Positions 21,121-31,158 are shown, counted from the stretch's first letter. The stretch is DNA of 64,000 bases from an uncultured Pelagibacteraceae bacterium (GCA_902519375.1 CABYJS010000001.1:34240-98239), one strand, 5' to 3'. Numbers and translations are program-made. Notes: generated by a model from the sequence alone, not told the origin.

Positions 21121-21909
21121 ATGTCAGCTGAAAAAAAACATGATTATCACTTAGTAGACCCAAGTCCTTGGCCTATTTACGTTTCATTTTCATGCTTAGT
21201 GCTGGCATTAGGATCTGTTTATTATCTTCATACAGATGTTTCATGGGGAATGTATCTTGGGTTTGCTCTTTTGATTTATGGAGCTTATATGTGGTTTAGA
21301 GACGTAGTCATTGAAGCCGAACATCAAGGACATCACACACCTGTAGTACAAATTCATCACAGATATGGAATGACACTTTTTATTGCCTCTGAAGTAATGT
21401 TCTTTGTTGCATGGTTTTGGGCATATTTTGACGTAAGTTTATTTCCAAATGAATTTGTTGGAAATGTTTGGCCACCAAAAGATATTGAAACTTTTGATCC
21501 TTGGGATATTCCATTAATTAATACATTAGTTTTATTATTATCGGGAACGACAGTTACCTGGTCTCATCATGCGCTTCTGGAAGATGATAGAAAAGGTTTT
21601 ATCCAAGGCTTATGGCTGACTGTTATACTTGGGTTCTGTTTTACTCTTCTTCAAATTTATGAATATCAGCATGCATCATTTTCTTTTTCAGATCATATTT
21701 ATGGATCAGTATTTTATATGGCAACTGGATTCCATGGTTTCCATGTGCTTGTCGGAACCATATTTTTAGCTGTGTGTTTGTTAAGAGGTAAAAGAGGACA
21801 TTTTAACAAAGATCATCATTTTGGTTTTGAGGCAGCAGCTTGGTATTGGCACTTTGTTGATGTTGTTTGGTTATTTTTATTTGCTGCAATTTATATTTGG
21901 GGAAGTTAA
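21121..21909 (+). CDS. ctaE: Cytochrome c oxidase subunit III
   Basis: Structural subunit of the aa3 oxidase. Seven membrane segments are expected. YHLVDPSPWPIYVS at the N-terminus, the Glu in FIASEVMFFVAWFWAYF, and GFHGFHVLVGTIFL/HFVDVVWLFLF are family signatures. At 262 aa it is full length. It precedes surf1 by 10 bp. Confidence 0.97.
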   Translation: MSAEKKHDYHLVDPSPWPIYVSFSCLVLALGSVYYLHTDVSWGMYLGFALLIYGAYMWFRDVVIEAEHQGHHTPVVQIHHRYGMTLFIASEVMFFVAWFWAYFDVSLFPNEFVGNVWPPKDIETFDPWDIPLINTLVLLLSGTTVTWSHHALLEDDRKGFIQGLWLTVILGFCFTLLQIYEYQHASFSFSDHIYGSVFYMATGFHGFHVLVGTIFLAVCLLRGKRGHFNKDHHFGFEAAAWYWHFVDVVWLFLFAAIYIWGS

Positions 21910-21919
21910 TTTTTGACTC

Positions 21920-22573
21920 TTGAAACATAAGTTTTTATTTTCAGTTTTTGTAATTTTCTTTATATTGGTATTTATATCATTAGGTTCATGGCAAATAATT
22001 CGCTTAAATTGGAAAAATAATCTAATTTCAGAGATCGAAAATTCTTTAAAAAATCCACCTGTAAAATTAACCAATTCTAATTCAGAAAATTATTTAAAGA
22101 TCAAAACATCAGGTTCAATAGACTTAGAGAAACAAATTTATTTATATGGTCTAAACGATTCAGGAACCCCAGGTTTTGAAGTCATAAATCCAATTTTAAT
22201 TAATGATATTAATTTTCTAATCAATAGGGGTTGGATATCATTTGAAAAAAAAAATTCTAAGGAAGTTAATATATTTGATGAAAACAACATTATCGGAACT
22301 TTAAAACTACAAGGAAGAAAGAATGTGTTTAAACCAGAAAATGATTTAGAGGAAAATTATTGGTTTAGTTTAAATAGAGAAGATATATTAAAATTTACAG
22401 GAAAGGAATTTTCTAAATATATAATTTATTTAGATGGAAATTATCAAGTTCCTAAACCAAAAAAAATTACTGCTAATATTTCTAATAATCATCTAAAATA
22501 TGCCCTTACTTGGTTTTCATTAGCGCTTTCAATTCTTTTGTTATATTTATATTTTAGAAAAAAGAATTATTAA
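21920..22573 (+). CDS. SURF1 family oxidase assembly protein
   Basis: Helps insert haem a into the cytochrome oxidase. It has two membrane helices, one at each end (about residues 5-25 and 193-212), with a periplasmic domain between them. GSWQIIRLNWK after the first helix and NRGWI in the middle are characteristic. The start is TTG (21920), the only sensible start for the N-terminal helix. At 217 aa it is on the short side. thrC starts on the next base after its stop. Confidence 0.88.
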   Translation: MKHKFLFSVFVIFFILVFISLGSWQIIRLNWKNNLISEIENSLKNPPVKLTNSNSENYLKIKTSGSIDLEKQIYLYGLNDSGTPGFEVINPILINDINFLINRGWISFEKKNSKEVNIFDENNIIGTLKLQGRKNVFKPENDLEENYWFSLNREDILKFTGKEFSKYIIYLDGNYQVPKPKKITANISNNHLKYALTWFSLALSILLLYLYFRKKNY

Positions 22574-23947
22574 ATGAATTATATTAGTACAAGAAATAAT
22601 CAGAAAAACTTCTCTTTTAAAGATGTTTTTCTAAAAGGTTTGGCTGATGATGGGGGTCTTTTTGTTCCTAAATCAATTAAACAATTTAAAAAAGAGGAAC
22701 TAGAAAATCTAAAAAGCCTAAGTTATAATGATCTAGCTGCTGAAATTATTTATCCGTTTATAGGAGATTTTATGTCTAAAAAGGACCTAATCTCTATAAT
22801 TTCAAAATCGTACTCAAATTTCAGATCTAATGATGTTGTAGAAATCTATGATCTAGGAAATCTAAAAGTTTTAGAACTATTTCATGGTCCAACACTTGCT
22901 TTTAAAGATATTGCTATGCAATTAATAGGTAATTTTTATCAATATCATTTAGGACGTGATCAAAAAAAAATTAATATAATAGTAGCAACTTCAGGGGACA
23001 CTGGAGCGGCTGCGATAGATGCTTTAAAAGGAAAAAGTAATTTAAATGTTTTTGTATTGCACCCAAATAATAAAATTTCACCAGTACAAAGAAGACTAAT
23101 GACAATACATGAAGAGAGTAACGTATTTAATATTGCAGTTGAAGGTAATTTTGATGATTGTCAAAATTTAGTAAAAGCAATGTTCAACGACGAAAAATTC
23201 TCTAAAGCAATTAATATGTCAGGTGTAAATTCAATTAATTGGGCAAGAATTATTGCTCAATCGGTGTATTATTTTTACGCTTATTTCAAAGTTGGAAATG
23301 GTCAACCCTTATCTTTTTCTGTTCCAACAGGTAACTTTGGTGATATTTATGCTGGTTACTTAGCAAAAAAACTAGGTCTTCCAATTGATAAACTAATTGT
23401 GGCTACAAATAAAAATGACATACTTCACAGAGCAATATCAGGTGGCGACTATACTCAAAAAAAAGTGGAGGAAACAAATACTCCAAGCATGGATATACAA
23501 ATAGCAAGTAATTTCGAAAGGCTTCTATACGACATAAAAGATAGTGACTCCGAAGTTACAAAAGATGTAATGGCTGAAATAAGAAATAATACTTATAAAA
23601 TTGATAAAAGTGATTTAGATAAAATTAAAAAGAATTTTATATCTGAGATGCTTGATGAAAATGAGACTGTAGAAATGATAAAGACAATTAATTATGAGCA
23701 TCAGATGATAGTTGATCCACATACTGCTGTGGGTATTGGTGCTGTGAGAAAATTAGGATTAGAAAAAAATTGTATTGTATTATCAACTGCACACCCCTGC
23801 AAATTTCCAAAAGCAATAGAGGATGCAATCTCAAAAACTGAAAATTTACCAGATAGTCTTAAATATGTTAATGACAGAAAAGAAAAATTTGAACTTCTTT
23901 CAAATGATATTGAAAAAATTAAAAAATATGTAATGAATTCAATATGA
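22574..23947 (+). CDS. thrC: Threonine synthase
   Basis: PLP enzyme converting O-phosphohomoserine to threonine. The PLP lysine lies in PTLAFKDIAMQ; ATSGDTGAAAIDA and SVPTGNFGDIYAGY bind phosphate groups. At 457 aa it is full length. It follows surf1 without a gap, as in many alphaproteobacteria, and overlaps the peroxiredoxin gene by 4 nt. Homoserine kinase (thrB), which makes its substrate, lies 0.9 kb away on the other strand. Confidence 0.97.
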   Translation: MNYISTRNNQKNFSFKDVFLKGLADDGGLFVPKSIKQFKKEELENLKSLSYNDLAAEIIYPFIGDFMSKKDLISIISKSYSNFRSNDVVEIYDLGNLKVLELFHGPTLAFKDIAMQLIGNFYQYHLGRDQKKINIIVATSGDTGAAAIDALKGKSNLNVFVLHPNNKISPVQRRLMTIHEESNVFNIAVEGNFDDCQNLVKAMFNDEKFSKAINMSGVNSINWARIIAQSVYYFYAYFKVGNGQPLSFSVPTGNFGDIYAGYLAKKLGLPIDKLIVATNKNDILHRAISGGDYTQKKVEETNTPSMDIQIASNFERLLYDIKDSDSEVTKDVMAEIRNNTYKIDKSDLDKIKKNFISEMLDENETVEMIKTINYEHQMIVDPHTAVGIGAVRKLGLEKNCIVLSTAHPCKFPKAIEDAISKTENLPDSLKYVNDRKEKFELLSNDIEKIKKYVMNSI

Positions 23948-24432
23948 AACTTAAAATAAAAGATCAAATACCAGATACAGATATTTTTCAGCTTGTTGAT
24001 GGAGAACCGCAAAAAAGTAAATTAAGAGAAATCATAGGTAATGGAAAAATTATTTTGTTTGGTTTACCTGGGGCATTTACATCAACTTGTTCAAAACTTC
24101 ACCTACCAGGTTTTGTGGCAAATGCAGATAAAATTAAAGCAAAAGGGATAGAGAATATATTTTGTTTATCAGTAAATGACCCTTATGTAATGAATGGTTG
24201 GGGAGAGATTAATAATATCAGAAATAGCATTAAAATGTTATCCGATCCGTATTTGTTGTTCACGAAAGCAATTGGTGCAGAAGTTGATCGAAATGCAAAA
24301 GGAATGGGAATTAGATCAAATCGTTATTTAATGGTTATTGAAAACTTCACAATTATTAATATTCATGTTGAAAAAGAAACTAAGGAATGTGGCTTAACTT
24401 CAGCAGAGAATTTATTAAATAATTTAATATAG
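23944..24432 (+). CDS. Peroxiredoxin (Prx5-like, glutaredoxin/thiol-dependent)
   Basis: Reduces hydrogen peroxide and organic hydroperoxides. The peroxidatic Cys sits in the Prx5-type motif PGAFTSTCSKLHLPGF (usual PGAFTPTCS). A second Cys near the end (KECGLTSAENLL) could resolve the disulfide. At 162 aa it is full length. Start overlaps thrC by ATGA. Its stop faces the rnhA stop across 30 bp. Confidence 0.92.
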   Translation: MKLKIKDQIPDTDIFQLVDGEPQKSKLREIIGNGKIILFGLPGAFTSTCSKLHLPGFVANADKIKAKGIENIFCLSVNDPYVMNGWGEINNIRNSIKMLSDPYLLFTKAIGAEVDRNAKGMGIRSNRYLMVIENFTIINIHVEKETKECGLTSAENLLNNLI

Positions 24433-24462
24433 GTAGAGCAGTTCTGTTGTCAGGTGCCACAA

Positions 24463-24885
24463 TTATGAGTTTGCGGCATTTCTAGCAAGTAAATCTACTT
24501 CATTGTTTAATTTGTCAGTTGAATGTGCTTTTACCCAATTCCAACTTACTTCAAATTCCTTATTTAGTAGATCTAATTCTGTCCAAAGTTCTTTATTGCT
24601 TACCTCTTTTTTGTTTGCAGTTCTCCATCCATTTTTTTTCCAATTATGTATCCATTCCGTTATTCCAGACTTCACATATTTAGAGTCTGTAAAAATTTCA
24701 ACTTTGCTACCTTTTGGAATTTCTTTAAGAGCTTTAATAGGTGCTAATAATTCCATCTGATTATTTGTAGTATCTTTTTCACTTCCTTTTATTTTTATTT
24801 TTTTTCCATTATTTAATATAATTGCTGCCCAACCACCTTTACCTGGATTTCCAATACATGAACCGTCAGTGTATATCTTAATCAT
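24463..24885 (-). CDS. rnhA: Ribonuclease HI
   Basis: Degrades RNA in RNA-DNA hybrids. The DEDD active site is visible: IYTDGSCIGNPG, the Glu in NNQMELLAPI, the Asp in IFTDSKYV, and a C-terminal NEVDLLARNAA. At 140 aa it is normal. It shares a base with thrB, continuing the ispH-thrB-rnhA order seen in other alphaproteobacteria. RNase HII is also encoded in this window. Confidence 0.96.
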   Translation of the reverse strand: MIKIYTDGSCIGNPGKGGWAAIILNNGKKIKIKGSEKDTTNNQMELLAPIKALKEIPKGSKVEIFTDSKYVKSGITEWIHNWKKNGWRTANKKEVSNKELWTELDLLNKEFEVSWNWVKAHSTDKLNNEVDLLARNAANS

Positions 24886-25850
24886 TACTTTAAATAATCT
24901 TTATAAGTCTTTAAATTATTGTGTATTAAGAGTTTTTGATAATATTCTCTTGGATCTTTTATTTTAATGAGTGCTGTTTTAGGTGTATTTGAATAGTCAA
25001 AAAGTCTAGTTAGGAAATATCTCATTGCTGCACCACGACATAAAATATTTAATGATTTTTTTTCTTTAATTGAAACTTTTTTTACACTTTCATACCCTTT
25101 AATCAAATTTTTTACCTTTTTTTTGTTTAATAAAAATATTGATTTTTTTTTATCAAAACATAAAGCATTAACACAAATAGCAATCTCATACATAAAGAAA
25201 TCATTTGCTGCAAAGTAAAAATCAATTATTCCTGATAATTTATTTTTATTAAAAAAAATATTGTCTATAAATAAATCTCCATGAATTATCCCAGAAGGTA
25301 ATTTTTTTGGCCATTTTATTTTTATATCTTTAAAATTTATCTTTAGAAATTTTTCTATATTAGTAAATTTTTTTGATTTAAATTTAATACTTTTTAGTAA
25401 TGGTTTTAAATATTTAACACTCATAGAGTTTTCTCTATAGAGATTAATTTTTTTCGTACATAGGTGCATCTCAGCAATCATTTTACCTATGTCATGGCAG
25501 TTTCTTAAATTAAGTGATTTCTTATCTTTTCCCTTTAAAAAGGATACAATACATGCTGTTTTATTCTTTATTTTTATAAGATAACTTCCATTTTTATTTT
25601 TTTGAGGCCTTGGACAATTTATTTTTAAATTATTTAATTGATCCATTAATTTCATGAAAAATGGTATTTCTTTTTGAGAAACCCTTTTTTCAAAAATTGT
25701 TAGTATGAACTTTTTATTTTTTGATTTTAATAAATAGTTGGTATTTTCAATTCCTTGCTTAATACCTTTAAAGTTTATGATTTTTTCTATCTCAAATTTT
25801 TTATTGATATAAGAAATATCTTTTTTATTAATTTTAGTATATACAGCCAT
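24885..25850 (-). CDS. thrB: Homoserine kinase (ThrB, choline-kinase-like type)
   Basis: Phosphorylates homoserine, one step before ThrC. This is the alpha/gammaproteobacterial APH/choline-kinase-fold version: NTNYLL near the N-terminus, catalytic loop GIIHGDLFIDNIFF and the metal-binding GIIDFYFA. At 321 aa it is full length. It lies 1 bp after ispH and abuts rnhA. Confidence 0.93.
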   Translation of the reverse strand: MAVYTKINKKDISYINKKFEIEKIINFKGIKQGIENTNYLLKSKNKKFILTIFEKRVSQKEIPFFMKLMDQLNNLKINCPRPQKNKNGSYLIKIKNKTACIVSFLKGKDKKSLNLRNCHDIGKMIAEMHLCTKKINLYRENSMSVKYLKPLLKSIKFKSKKFTNIEKFLKINFKDIKIKWPKKLPSGIIHGDLFIDNIFFNKNKLSGIIDFYFAANDFFMYEIAICVNALCFDKKKSIFLLNKKKVKNLIKGYESVKKVSIKEKKSLNILCRGAAMRYFLTRLFDYSNTPKTALIKIKDPREYYQKLLIHNNLKTYKDYLK

Positions 25851-25851
25851 T

Positions 25852-26805
25852 TTAATTTAATTTTTTTGGAGCTTTAAAGACAACATTTTCTTTAATGATT
25901 TCAATTTCATCAATGCTAACTGTAAATCTATTTTTTAACTCTTTAATAAAATTATCAACCAAAATTTCAGGAGCTGAGGCTCCTGAAGAAATACCAATCG
26001 TATTTGAGTTTTCAATTAAATCAAACGGGATTTTACTTTGTGAATGAATTAATATTGAGTTATGACAACCAGATTTTTTGGCAACTTCGACTAATCTAAC
26101 TGAATTTGATGAATTTCTACTACCTATCACAAAAAATAAATCGCATTTCTTTGCAATATTTTTAACTGCCATTTGCCTATTTGTTGTGGCATAACAAATA
26201 TCCTCTTTCAAAGGCTCCTTGATATCAGGAAATCTATCTTTCAAGATCTGAATTATATCTTTTGTATCATCAACAGATAACGTTGTTTGTGTAACATAAG
26301 AAATTTTTTTATCATTTTGGCGCTTATATTCTTTAGCCTCATCTTCGTTTTGAATAAGATCAATTGATCCTTTTGGTAATTGGCCCATAGTACCGATAAC
26401 CTCAGGGTGATTTTGATGTCCTATCAAAATTAAATGATATCCTGCTTTATTTAAATTTTCAGCCTCTCTATGTACTTTTGATACTAATGGACATGTAGCA
26501 TCAACATAAGTCATATTATAATTTTTAGCATCCTCTGGTATTTTTTTTGGTACCCCATGAGCTGAAAAAATAACTGGTCTAGTTTTATCTTTTATTTCTT
26601 CAAGTTCTTCCACAAAAATAGCTCCCTTATCTTTTAAATCATCAACTACATATTTATTGTGTACTATTTCGTGACGAACATAAACAGGAGCTCCATATTT
26701 CTGAATTGATTTTTCAACAATTTCTATAGCTCTTTCAACCCCAGCACAAAAACCTCTGGGAGCTGATAGCAATATTTTTAATTCTTTATTTTTCATTTTT
26801 TTCAA
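25852..26805 (-). CDS. ispH: 4-hydroxy-3-methylbut-2-enyl diphosphate reductase
   Basis: Last step of the MEP pathway, making IPP and DMAPP. The three [4Fe-4S] Cys are in GFCAGVERA, DATCPLVSKVHREA and EDICYATTNRQ; HGVPKK and HPEVIGTMGQ are substrate-binding motifs. At 317 aa it is full length. It overlaps blh by 20 nt, so isoprenoid precursor supply is translationally linked to the retinal genes. ispE of the same pathway is at 43279. Confidence 0.97.
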   Translation of the reverse strand: MKKMKNKELKILLSAPRGFCAGVERAIEIVEKSIQKYGAPVYVRHEIVHNKYVVDDLKDKGAIFVEELEEIKDKTRPVIFSAHGVPKKIPEDAKNYNMTYVDATCPLVSKVHREAENLNKAGYHLILIGHQNHPEVIGTMGQLPKGSIDLIQNEDEAKEYKRQNDKKISYVTQTTLSVDDTKDIIQILKDRFPDIKEPLKEDICYATTNRQMAVKNIAKKCDLFFVIGSRNSSNSVRLVEVAKKSGCHNSILIHSQSKIPFDLIENSNTIGISSGASAPEILVDNFIKELKNRFTVSIDEIEIIKENVVFKAPKKLN

Positions 26806-27754
26806 TTAAATATTCGAGCAATATATGTGGAAAGGTTAAAGACGCCAAACCTATAAATATAACTTTAAATATGGCCTCATTTAGCTGGTTTAGATTAAGC
26901 AAAAAATATAAAGCACAGATGAATATAATAGCTGTAATTAAAGAAAGTGGTAATGCTTTATTCAAAAATACATTTAAACCTTTTTTAATACTTTTATTAT
27001 TTAGCTCTGAGCTAAGCGAAATAATATGTCTTATGGAATGTAAAAAACAAAAATATATAGTAAAAGCAAAAAATGGTGTAAAAAAATAATTCATTGCTAA
27101 TATTGATGGAACTTCAAAATAGAAAGAAGCAGACCTTCTTCCAGAAATTAGATAAGAGGATAAAAGAACTAAGCTAAGCATAAATTTAGAAAAATAAAAT
27201 TTTTCTAAATTAAAGATATAATCTACGAAAAGATTATTAGAAATTATTTTAAAAATTTCAATCGTTTCATCAGTATGAAAAGCCAAAGGAGCAAAAATAA
27301 TAATAGATCCTCTAGAAAAATAATAAAAGAATCTTAAATCAGATTGTCTCGTTTCTTTTAAACTATCCTCTTTACCAAAGTGATACGCTGCAATAATTAA
27401 AAAAATTAATAAAGTTAGAGCTGGAAAAATTTTCCATAGAACAATGACAAAGAAAGCAACAAAAATATAACTTAAATAAAAAATTATCGAATTTTTTAAA
27501 GAGTAAAATTTTAAAAGTTTCTTTCCCTTATAATTATCTAGAGATCCATGAGATACCCCAATTGTTGCAATCAAAAAAAAACATATTAAATTTGTTGTAC
27601 TGCTAGTTAGGATAGGATTATCTTTAATTATTTTCCAATCAAAACTCTCAAATTCCTGATTGGGAAATACAAAAATACTCAGTAGAATAACTACTAATAC
27701 AGCAAACCAAATACTGTGGTAAAATTCAAAATCGTCTAATTCTAGCTTATCCAT
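26786..27754 (-). CDS. blh: Beta-carotene 15,15'-dioxygenase, Brp/Blh family
   Basis: Integral membrane enzyme that cleaves beta-carotene into two retinals, the chromophore of proteorhodopsin. Conserved His-containing segments are VSHGSLDNYKG, AAYHFGKEDS, LHSIRHIISLSSE and FPHILLEYL, consistent with the family's iron ligands. About eight to nine hydrophobic segments span the protein. At 322 aa it is normal length. It follows crtY with a one-base overlap. No rhodopsin gene is in this window. Confidence 0.92.
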   Translation of the reverse strand: MDKLELDDFEFYHSIWFAVLVVILLSIFVFPNQEFESFDWKIIKDNPILTSSTTNLICFFLIATIGVSHGSLDNYKGKKLLKFYSLKNSIIFYLSYIFVAFFVIVLWKIFPALTLLIFLIIAAYHFGKEDSLKETRQSDLRFFYYFSRGSIIIFAPLAFHTDETIEIFKIISNNLFVDYIFNLEKFYFSKFMLSLVLLSSYLISGRRSASFYFEVPSILAMNYFFTPFFAFTIYFCFLHSIRHIISLSSELNNKSIKKGLNVFLNKALPLSLITAIIFICALYFLLNLNQLNEAIFKVIFIGLASLTFPHILLEYLIEKNEK

Positions 27755-28821
27755 TAGTAAAACAATGCCTTAATAAAAGTTATTTTTGGCATTTTAAAAA
27801 TAATAGATAAATCCTCAAAAAAATTACTTTTATTAGATAAAAATTTTATAACAGTCTTTGGAGAAGCCTTAAACATTTTAAAGAATATATCAGGCATTTT
27901 TTCTGGATGTTTTTCAAGAACTCTAAGAAATATCTCATCTAAAAATTGATATTTACTACTTATTTTATATTTCTTAGTTTTAGAAATATTTTCAATATTT
28001 TCACATATATATTTACTGTGTTCTTGAATATTTAAAAAAGTGTAACCAGTACTTAACCTTGTCATACCGCCTGCAGTTCCAATATTAATTTTATTTTTTG
28101 TTTCTTCATATGTTGGGTAGAATAGAGGTATTGCACCTTCTTCTTTATAAGTTATTTTATAATTTTTTAAGTTTAAATGATTTTCAATATAATCTTTTAT
28201 TTGATTGTCATAATCTTTTTTAGAATTGTCATTCATTTTCGACAACCAAGTAGTTTCAATTAAAGCTGTAGTCTTTGAATAGGGTAGAGTATAAAAAAAA
28301 TGTACACTTTCCCTTTGGTCACAATCAAAATCCATAAGATTAAAAATTTCGTCATCAAAAAAATCGCTTTGAGTTTCAACTTCTACACCACAAAAATGTT
28401 GCCAAAGGTTTCTATGATCTTTTTTTATCGATGGAACACTATTGAAAACAAAAGAATTTTTTGAGTTAATTTCGCTTATATCTTTAAATAAATAAATATT
28501 ATCGTTTTCTTTTAATTTATTGTTAATTTTTTCATAGAACAACCCACTATCAATACTTTGGTATGGATAGATATTACATTCTAAATGATTCGTTTTTTTT
28601 GGCATATTAACAGAAAAATTTTCCCAATTTTTCTTAACACAATCATCAAAGTTATGAGATGCTACTTTCCAAAAAGACCAAGTTTTATCTTTTTTATATT
28701 CAGTTCTTGGTTCAATAATAGCTAAAGTTTTATTTTTTAATTTTTCATTAATCTCAAGTTCATATGCAAGCGATAATCCTGCACAACCGCCACCAACAAT
28801 AATGTAATCAAATTCTTTCAT
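27754..28821 (-). CDS. crtY: Lycopene beta-cyclase (CrtY type)
   Basis: Cyclises lycopene to beta-carotene. N-terminal dinucleotide-binding motif YIIVGGGCAGLSLAYEL; DKTWSFW near residue 46 and ALIETTWLS and GTAGGMTRLSTGYTF are CrtY signatures. At 355 aa it is slightly short but complete. It overlaps crtB by 14 nt and blh by 1 nt. It provides the substrate of Blh. Confidence 0.93.
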   Translation of the reverse strand: MKEFDYIIVGGGCAGLSLAYELEINEKLKNKTLAIIEPRTEYKKDKTWSFWKVASHNFDDCVKKNWENFSVNMPKKTNHLECNIYPYQSIDSGLFYEKINNKLKENDNIYLFKDISEINSKNSFVFNSVPSIKKDHRNLWQHFCGVEVETQSDFFDDEIFNLMDFDCDQRESVHFFYTLPYSKTTALIETTWLSKMNDNSKKDYDNQIKDYIENHLNLKNYKITYKEEGAIPLFYPTYEETKNKINIGTAGGMTRLSTGYTFLNIQEHSKYICENIENISKTKKYKISSKYQFLDEIFLRVLEKHPEKMPDIFFKMFKASPKTVIKFLSNKSNFFEDLSIIFKMPKITFIKALFY

Positions 28822-29659
28822 CTAAATTTATTTCCTCACTAATCAAATTATGGTCGTGTTGGATCTGATTATCATTTTTAAAAGTGAATGATAGTATAAG
28901 TAAGTCGAAAATTGAAAGAAAAGTCTCTAATATTTTTTCTATATTTGAAACATATATCTTTCCTGAATTTTGATAATTTTCTAAATTTTTTTTATTTAGA
29001 ATCTTATATCCTATTTTTCTATAAACCCTTCTAGCAACCAAAATAGAAAAACGTAAACTTATTGGTATATCTTTAATTGAATAGAATGAATTTTCGTAAA
29101 AAGAATCAGCCAGATTTATAGTTGAAGAAATTTCGTCAAAACTCTCATTGATATAAAATCGATTATTTTTTGAATCTTCAATTACATCTCTAGATATATT
29201 AGTAAGTTGCATTGCAATCCCAAGATCGATTGCTGACTTTAATGAACTCTTTTTATTTACTCTTAAAATTTTTGCCATCATCAAACCAACTGTTCCAGCT
29301 ACTCTGTATGAGTAAATCAAGAGATCTTTTTCTGAATTTAATTTAACTCTGTCTTTTATATCTGATTTGATTCCAGTTAATAAATCTTGAACAACTTTTA
29401 AAGATATGTTGAACTCCTCAATAAGGCCCCACATATTTTTTATAATAGGGTTATCAAAGTTTTTTTGGTTAAAATCATTCTCAAAATGATTAAATTTTTT
29501 TTCTTTATTTTCTATTTTTTCATCATCATCAGCAATGTTATCTGCAATTCTACAAAAATCGTATAAAGCAGAGCATTTTCTAAATGTTTCTTTAGGCAAA
29601 AAAAAACCTGCCCAATTGAATGACTTAGCATAAACTGACAAGTAACTTTTATTAGACAT
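28808..29659 (-). CDS. crtB: Phytoene synthase
   Basis: Condenses two geranylgeranyl diphosphates to phytoene. Both Asp-rich motifs are present: DFCRIADNIADD near residue 30 and NISRDVIED near 150, with RVAGTVGLMMA between. At 283 aa it is normal length. Shares a base with crtI. The C20 diphosphate synthase (crtE) it needs is not in the window. Confidence 0.95.
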   Translation of the reverse strand: MSNKSYLSVYAKSFNWAGFFLPKETFRKCSALYDFCRIADNIADDDEKIENKEKKFNHFENDFNQKNFDNPIIKNMWGLIEEFNISLKVVQDLLTGIKSDIKDRVKLNSEKDLLIYSYRVAGTVGLMMAKILRVNKKSSLKSAIDLGIAMQLTNISRDVIEDSKNNRFYINESFDEISSTINLADSFYENSFYSIKDIPISLRFSILVARRVYRKIGYKILNKKNLENYQNSGKIYVSNIEKILETFLSIFDLLILSFTFKNDNQIQHDHNLISEEINLDERI

Positions 29660-31119
29660 TACAAAATTTTATCTAATACTTTTGCGGATGAAAGTACACC
29701 TGGCACTCCAGCTCCTGGATGCGTGCCTGCTCCCACAAAATAAAGTCCATTATATATTTCTGACTTATTATGAAATCTAAAATAAGCTGATTGAGAAAAT
29801 TTCGGTTGAATTGAAAAGCCAGAGCCATATTTTGTATTTAAGTCTTTTTCAAAATAATCAGGTGTTAAATAAAAATCTGCAACAATATTTTCTCTGAGAT
29901 TTGGCATTAAATCTTTTTGCATTTTATTGATTACTAAATCTCTCATTTTTTCTCCTTCAGTAGACCAATCAATTTTAGACTGATTGTTGGGCACTGGAAC
30001 AAGAACGTAAAAACAATCTTGTCCTTCTGGAGCCATAGATTTGTCTGTAGCTGAAGGCCTATGAAGATAATAACTAATATCATTATTTAATTTTTTATTA
30101 TTGAATATGTCATCAAGATGTTCTTTGTATTTATTTCCAAACTTAATAGTATGGTGTTCTATATTTTCATATTTTTTTTTCGTACCAAAGTAATAAACAA
30201 ATAATCCCATAGAATATTCCATTCTATTCTTTTTCCATCTAAACATCATGGAACTATTTGAATTTCCATTTAGCATTTTTTCGTAGACAGCAGGCGGATC
30301 GGCATTACAAATAACATTGTTAGTTTCAATATTATTTTGATTATCTAATTGAACACCAGTTATCTTATCACCGTCAAAAATAATTTTTTTAACTTCATGA
30401 CCTTTAATTATTTCAATACCAACTTCACTCATCAACTTTTCAAAACCCTTTATAATATTTCCTGTTCCACCCATCGAATAATGTATTCCCCATTTTTTTT
30501 CTAAATATAAAATAAGTCCGTAAATAGAAGTTGTAGTAAAAGGATTGCCTCCGACGAGAAGAGGGTGCATGCTCAGCATCCTTCTTAACTTTTCATTTTT
30601 TATATAAGATGAAACCAGTGAATAAACTGATTTATAGCTTTTGAGTTTTAACAATGCAGGTAATTGTTGCATCATTACAAAAGGTCTATCAAATGGCACA
30701 TCAGCAAGTTCCGTAAATCCTTTATCAAAAATCTTTTTAGTAAAATTTACTAACTTTTCATAACCTTTAACGTCATCCTTATTAATTTCCTCAATTTGCT
30801 TTTTCATTTCGCTTTCATTACCTGAGTAATTAAATTTAGAATTATCCTCAAAAACAAATTGGTACCAAACTTTCAAAGGAGAAAGTTTGATATAATTATC
30901 CGGATTTTTATTAAATAACTCAAACAACTCATTAATTAAATAAGGTGCTGTAATTACAGTTGGACCACCATCATAAGTAAATCCACCTTTTTTAAATACT
31001 CTTGCTCTTCCTCCAAGATCTGGATGTTTTTCAATTAAAGTAACATTATGGCCTTTAGCTTTTAAGCGAAGCGCAGCTGCAATACCACCAAATCCGGAAC
31101 CTATTACGACAGAATTCAT
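29659..31119 (-). CDS. crtI: Phytoene desaturase (CrtI type)
   Basis: FAD enzyme converting phytoene to lycopene. N-terminal FAD motif VIGSGFGGIAAALRLKAKGH, then EKHPDLGGRARVF and YDGGPTVIT; the C-terminal segment LYFVGAGTHPGAGVPGVLSSAK is a CrtI hallmark. At 486 aa it is full length. First gene of crtIBY-blh; it begins only 39 bp after atpF on the same strand, so it may be read from the ATP synthase transcript. Confidence 0.96.
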   Translation of the reverse strand: MNSVVIGSGFGGIAAALRLKAKGHNVTLIEKHPDLGGRARVFKKGGFTYDGGPTVITAPYLINELFELFNKNPDNYIKLSPLKVWYQFVFEDNSKFNYSGNESEMKKQIEEINKDDVKGYEKLVNFTKKIFDKGFTELADVPFDRPFVMMQQLPALLKLKSYKSVYSLVSSYIKNEKLRRMLSMHPLLVGGNPFTTTSIYGLILYLEKKWGIHYSMGGTGNIIKGFEKLMSEVGIEIIKGHEVKKIIFDGDKITGVQLDNQNNIETNNVICNADPPAVYEKMLNGNSNSSMMFRWKKNRMEYSMGLFVYYFGTKKKYENIEHHTIKFGNKYKEHLDDIFNNKKLNNDISYYLHRPSATDKSMAPEGQDCFYVLVPVPNNQSKIDWSTEGEKMRDLVINKMQKDLMPNLRENIVADFYLTPDYFEKDLNTKYGSGFSIQPKFSQSAYFRFHNKSEIYNGLYFVGAGTHPGAGVPGVLSSAKVLDKIL

Positions 31120-31158
31120 TTCGATAATTTATAGTTTTTTAGAAAAATTGTAAGAATA

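Noticed and set aside
31120-31158. Promoter in the atpF-crtI gap
   Set aside because: A TATAAA-like string with TTACAA 14 bp upstream on the reverse strand is too weak in an AT-rich background to call.
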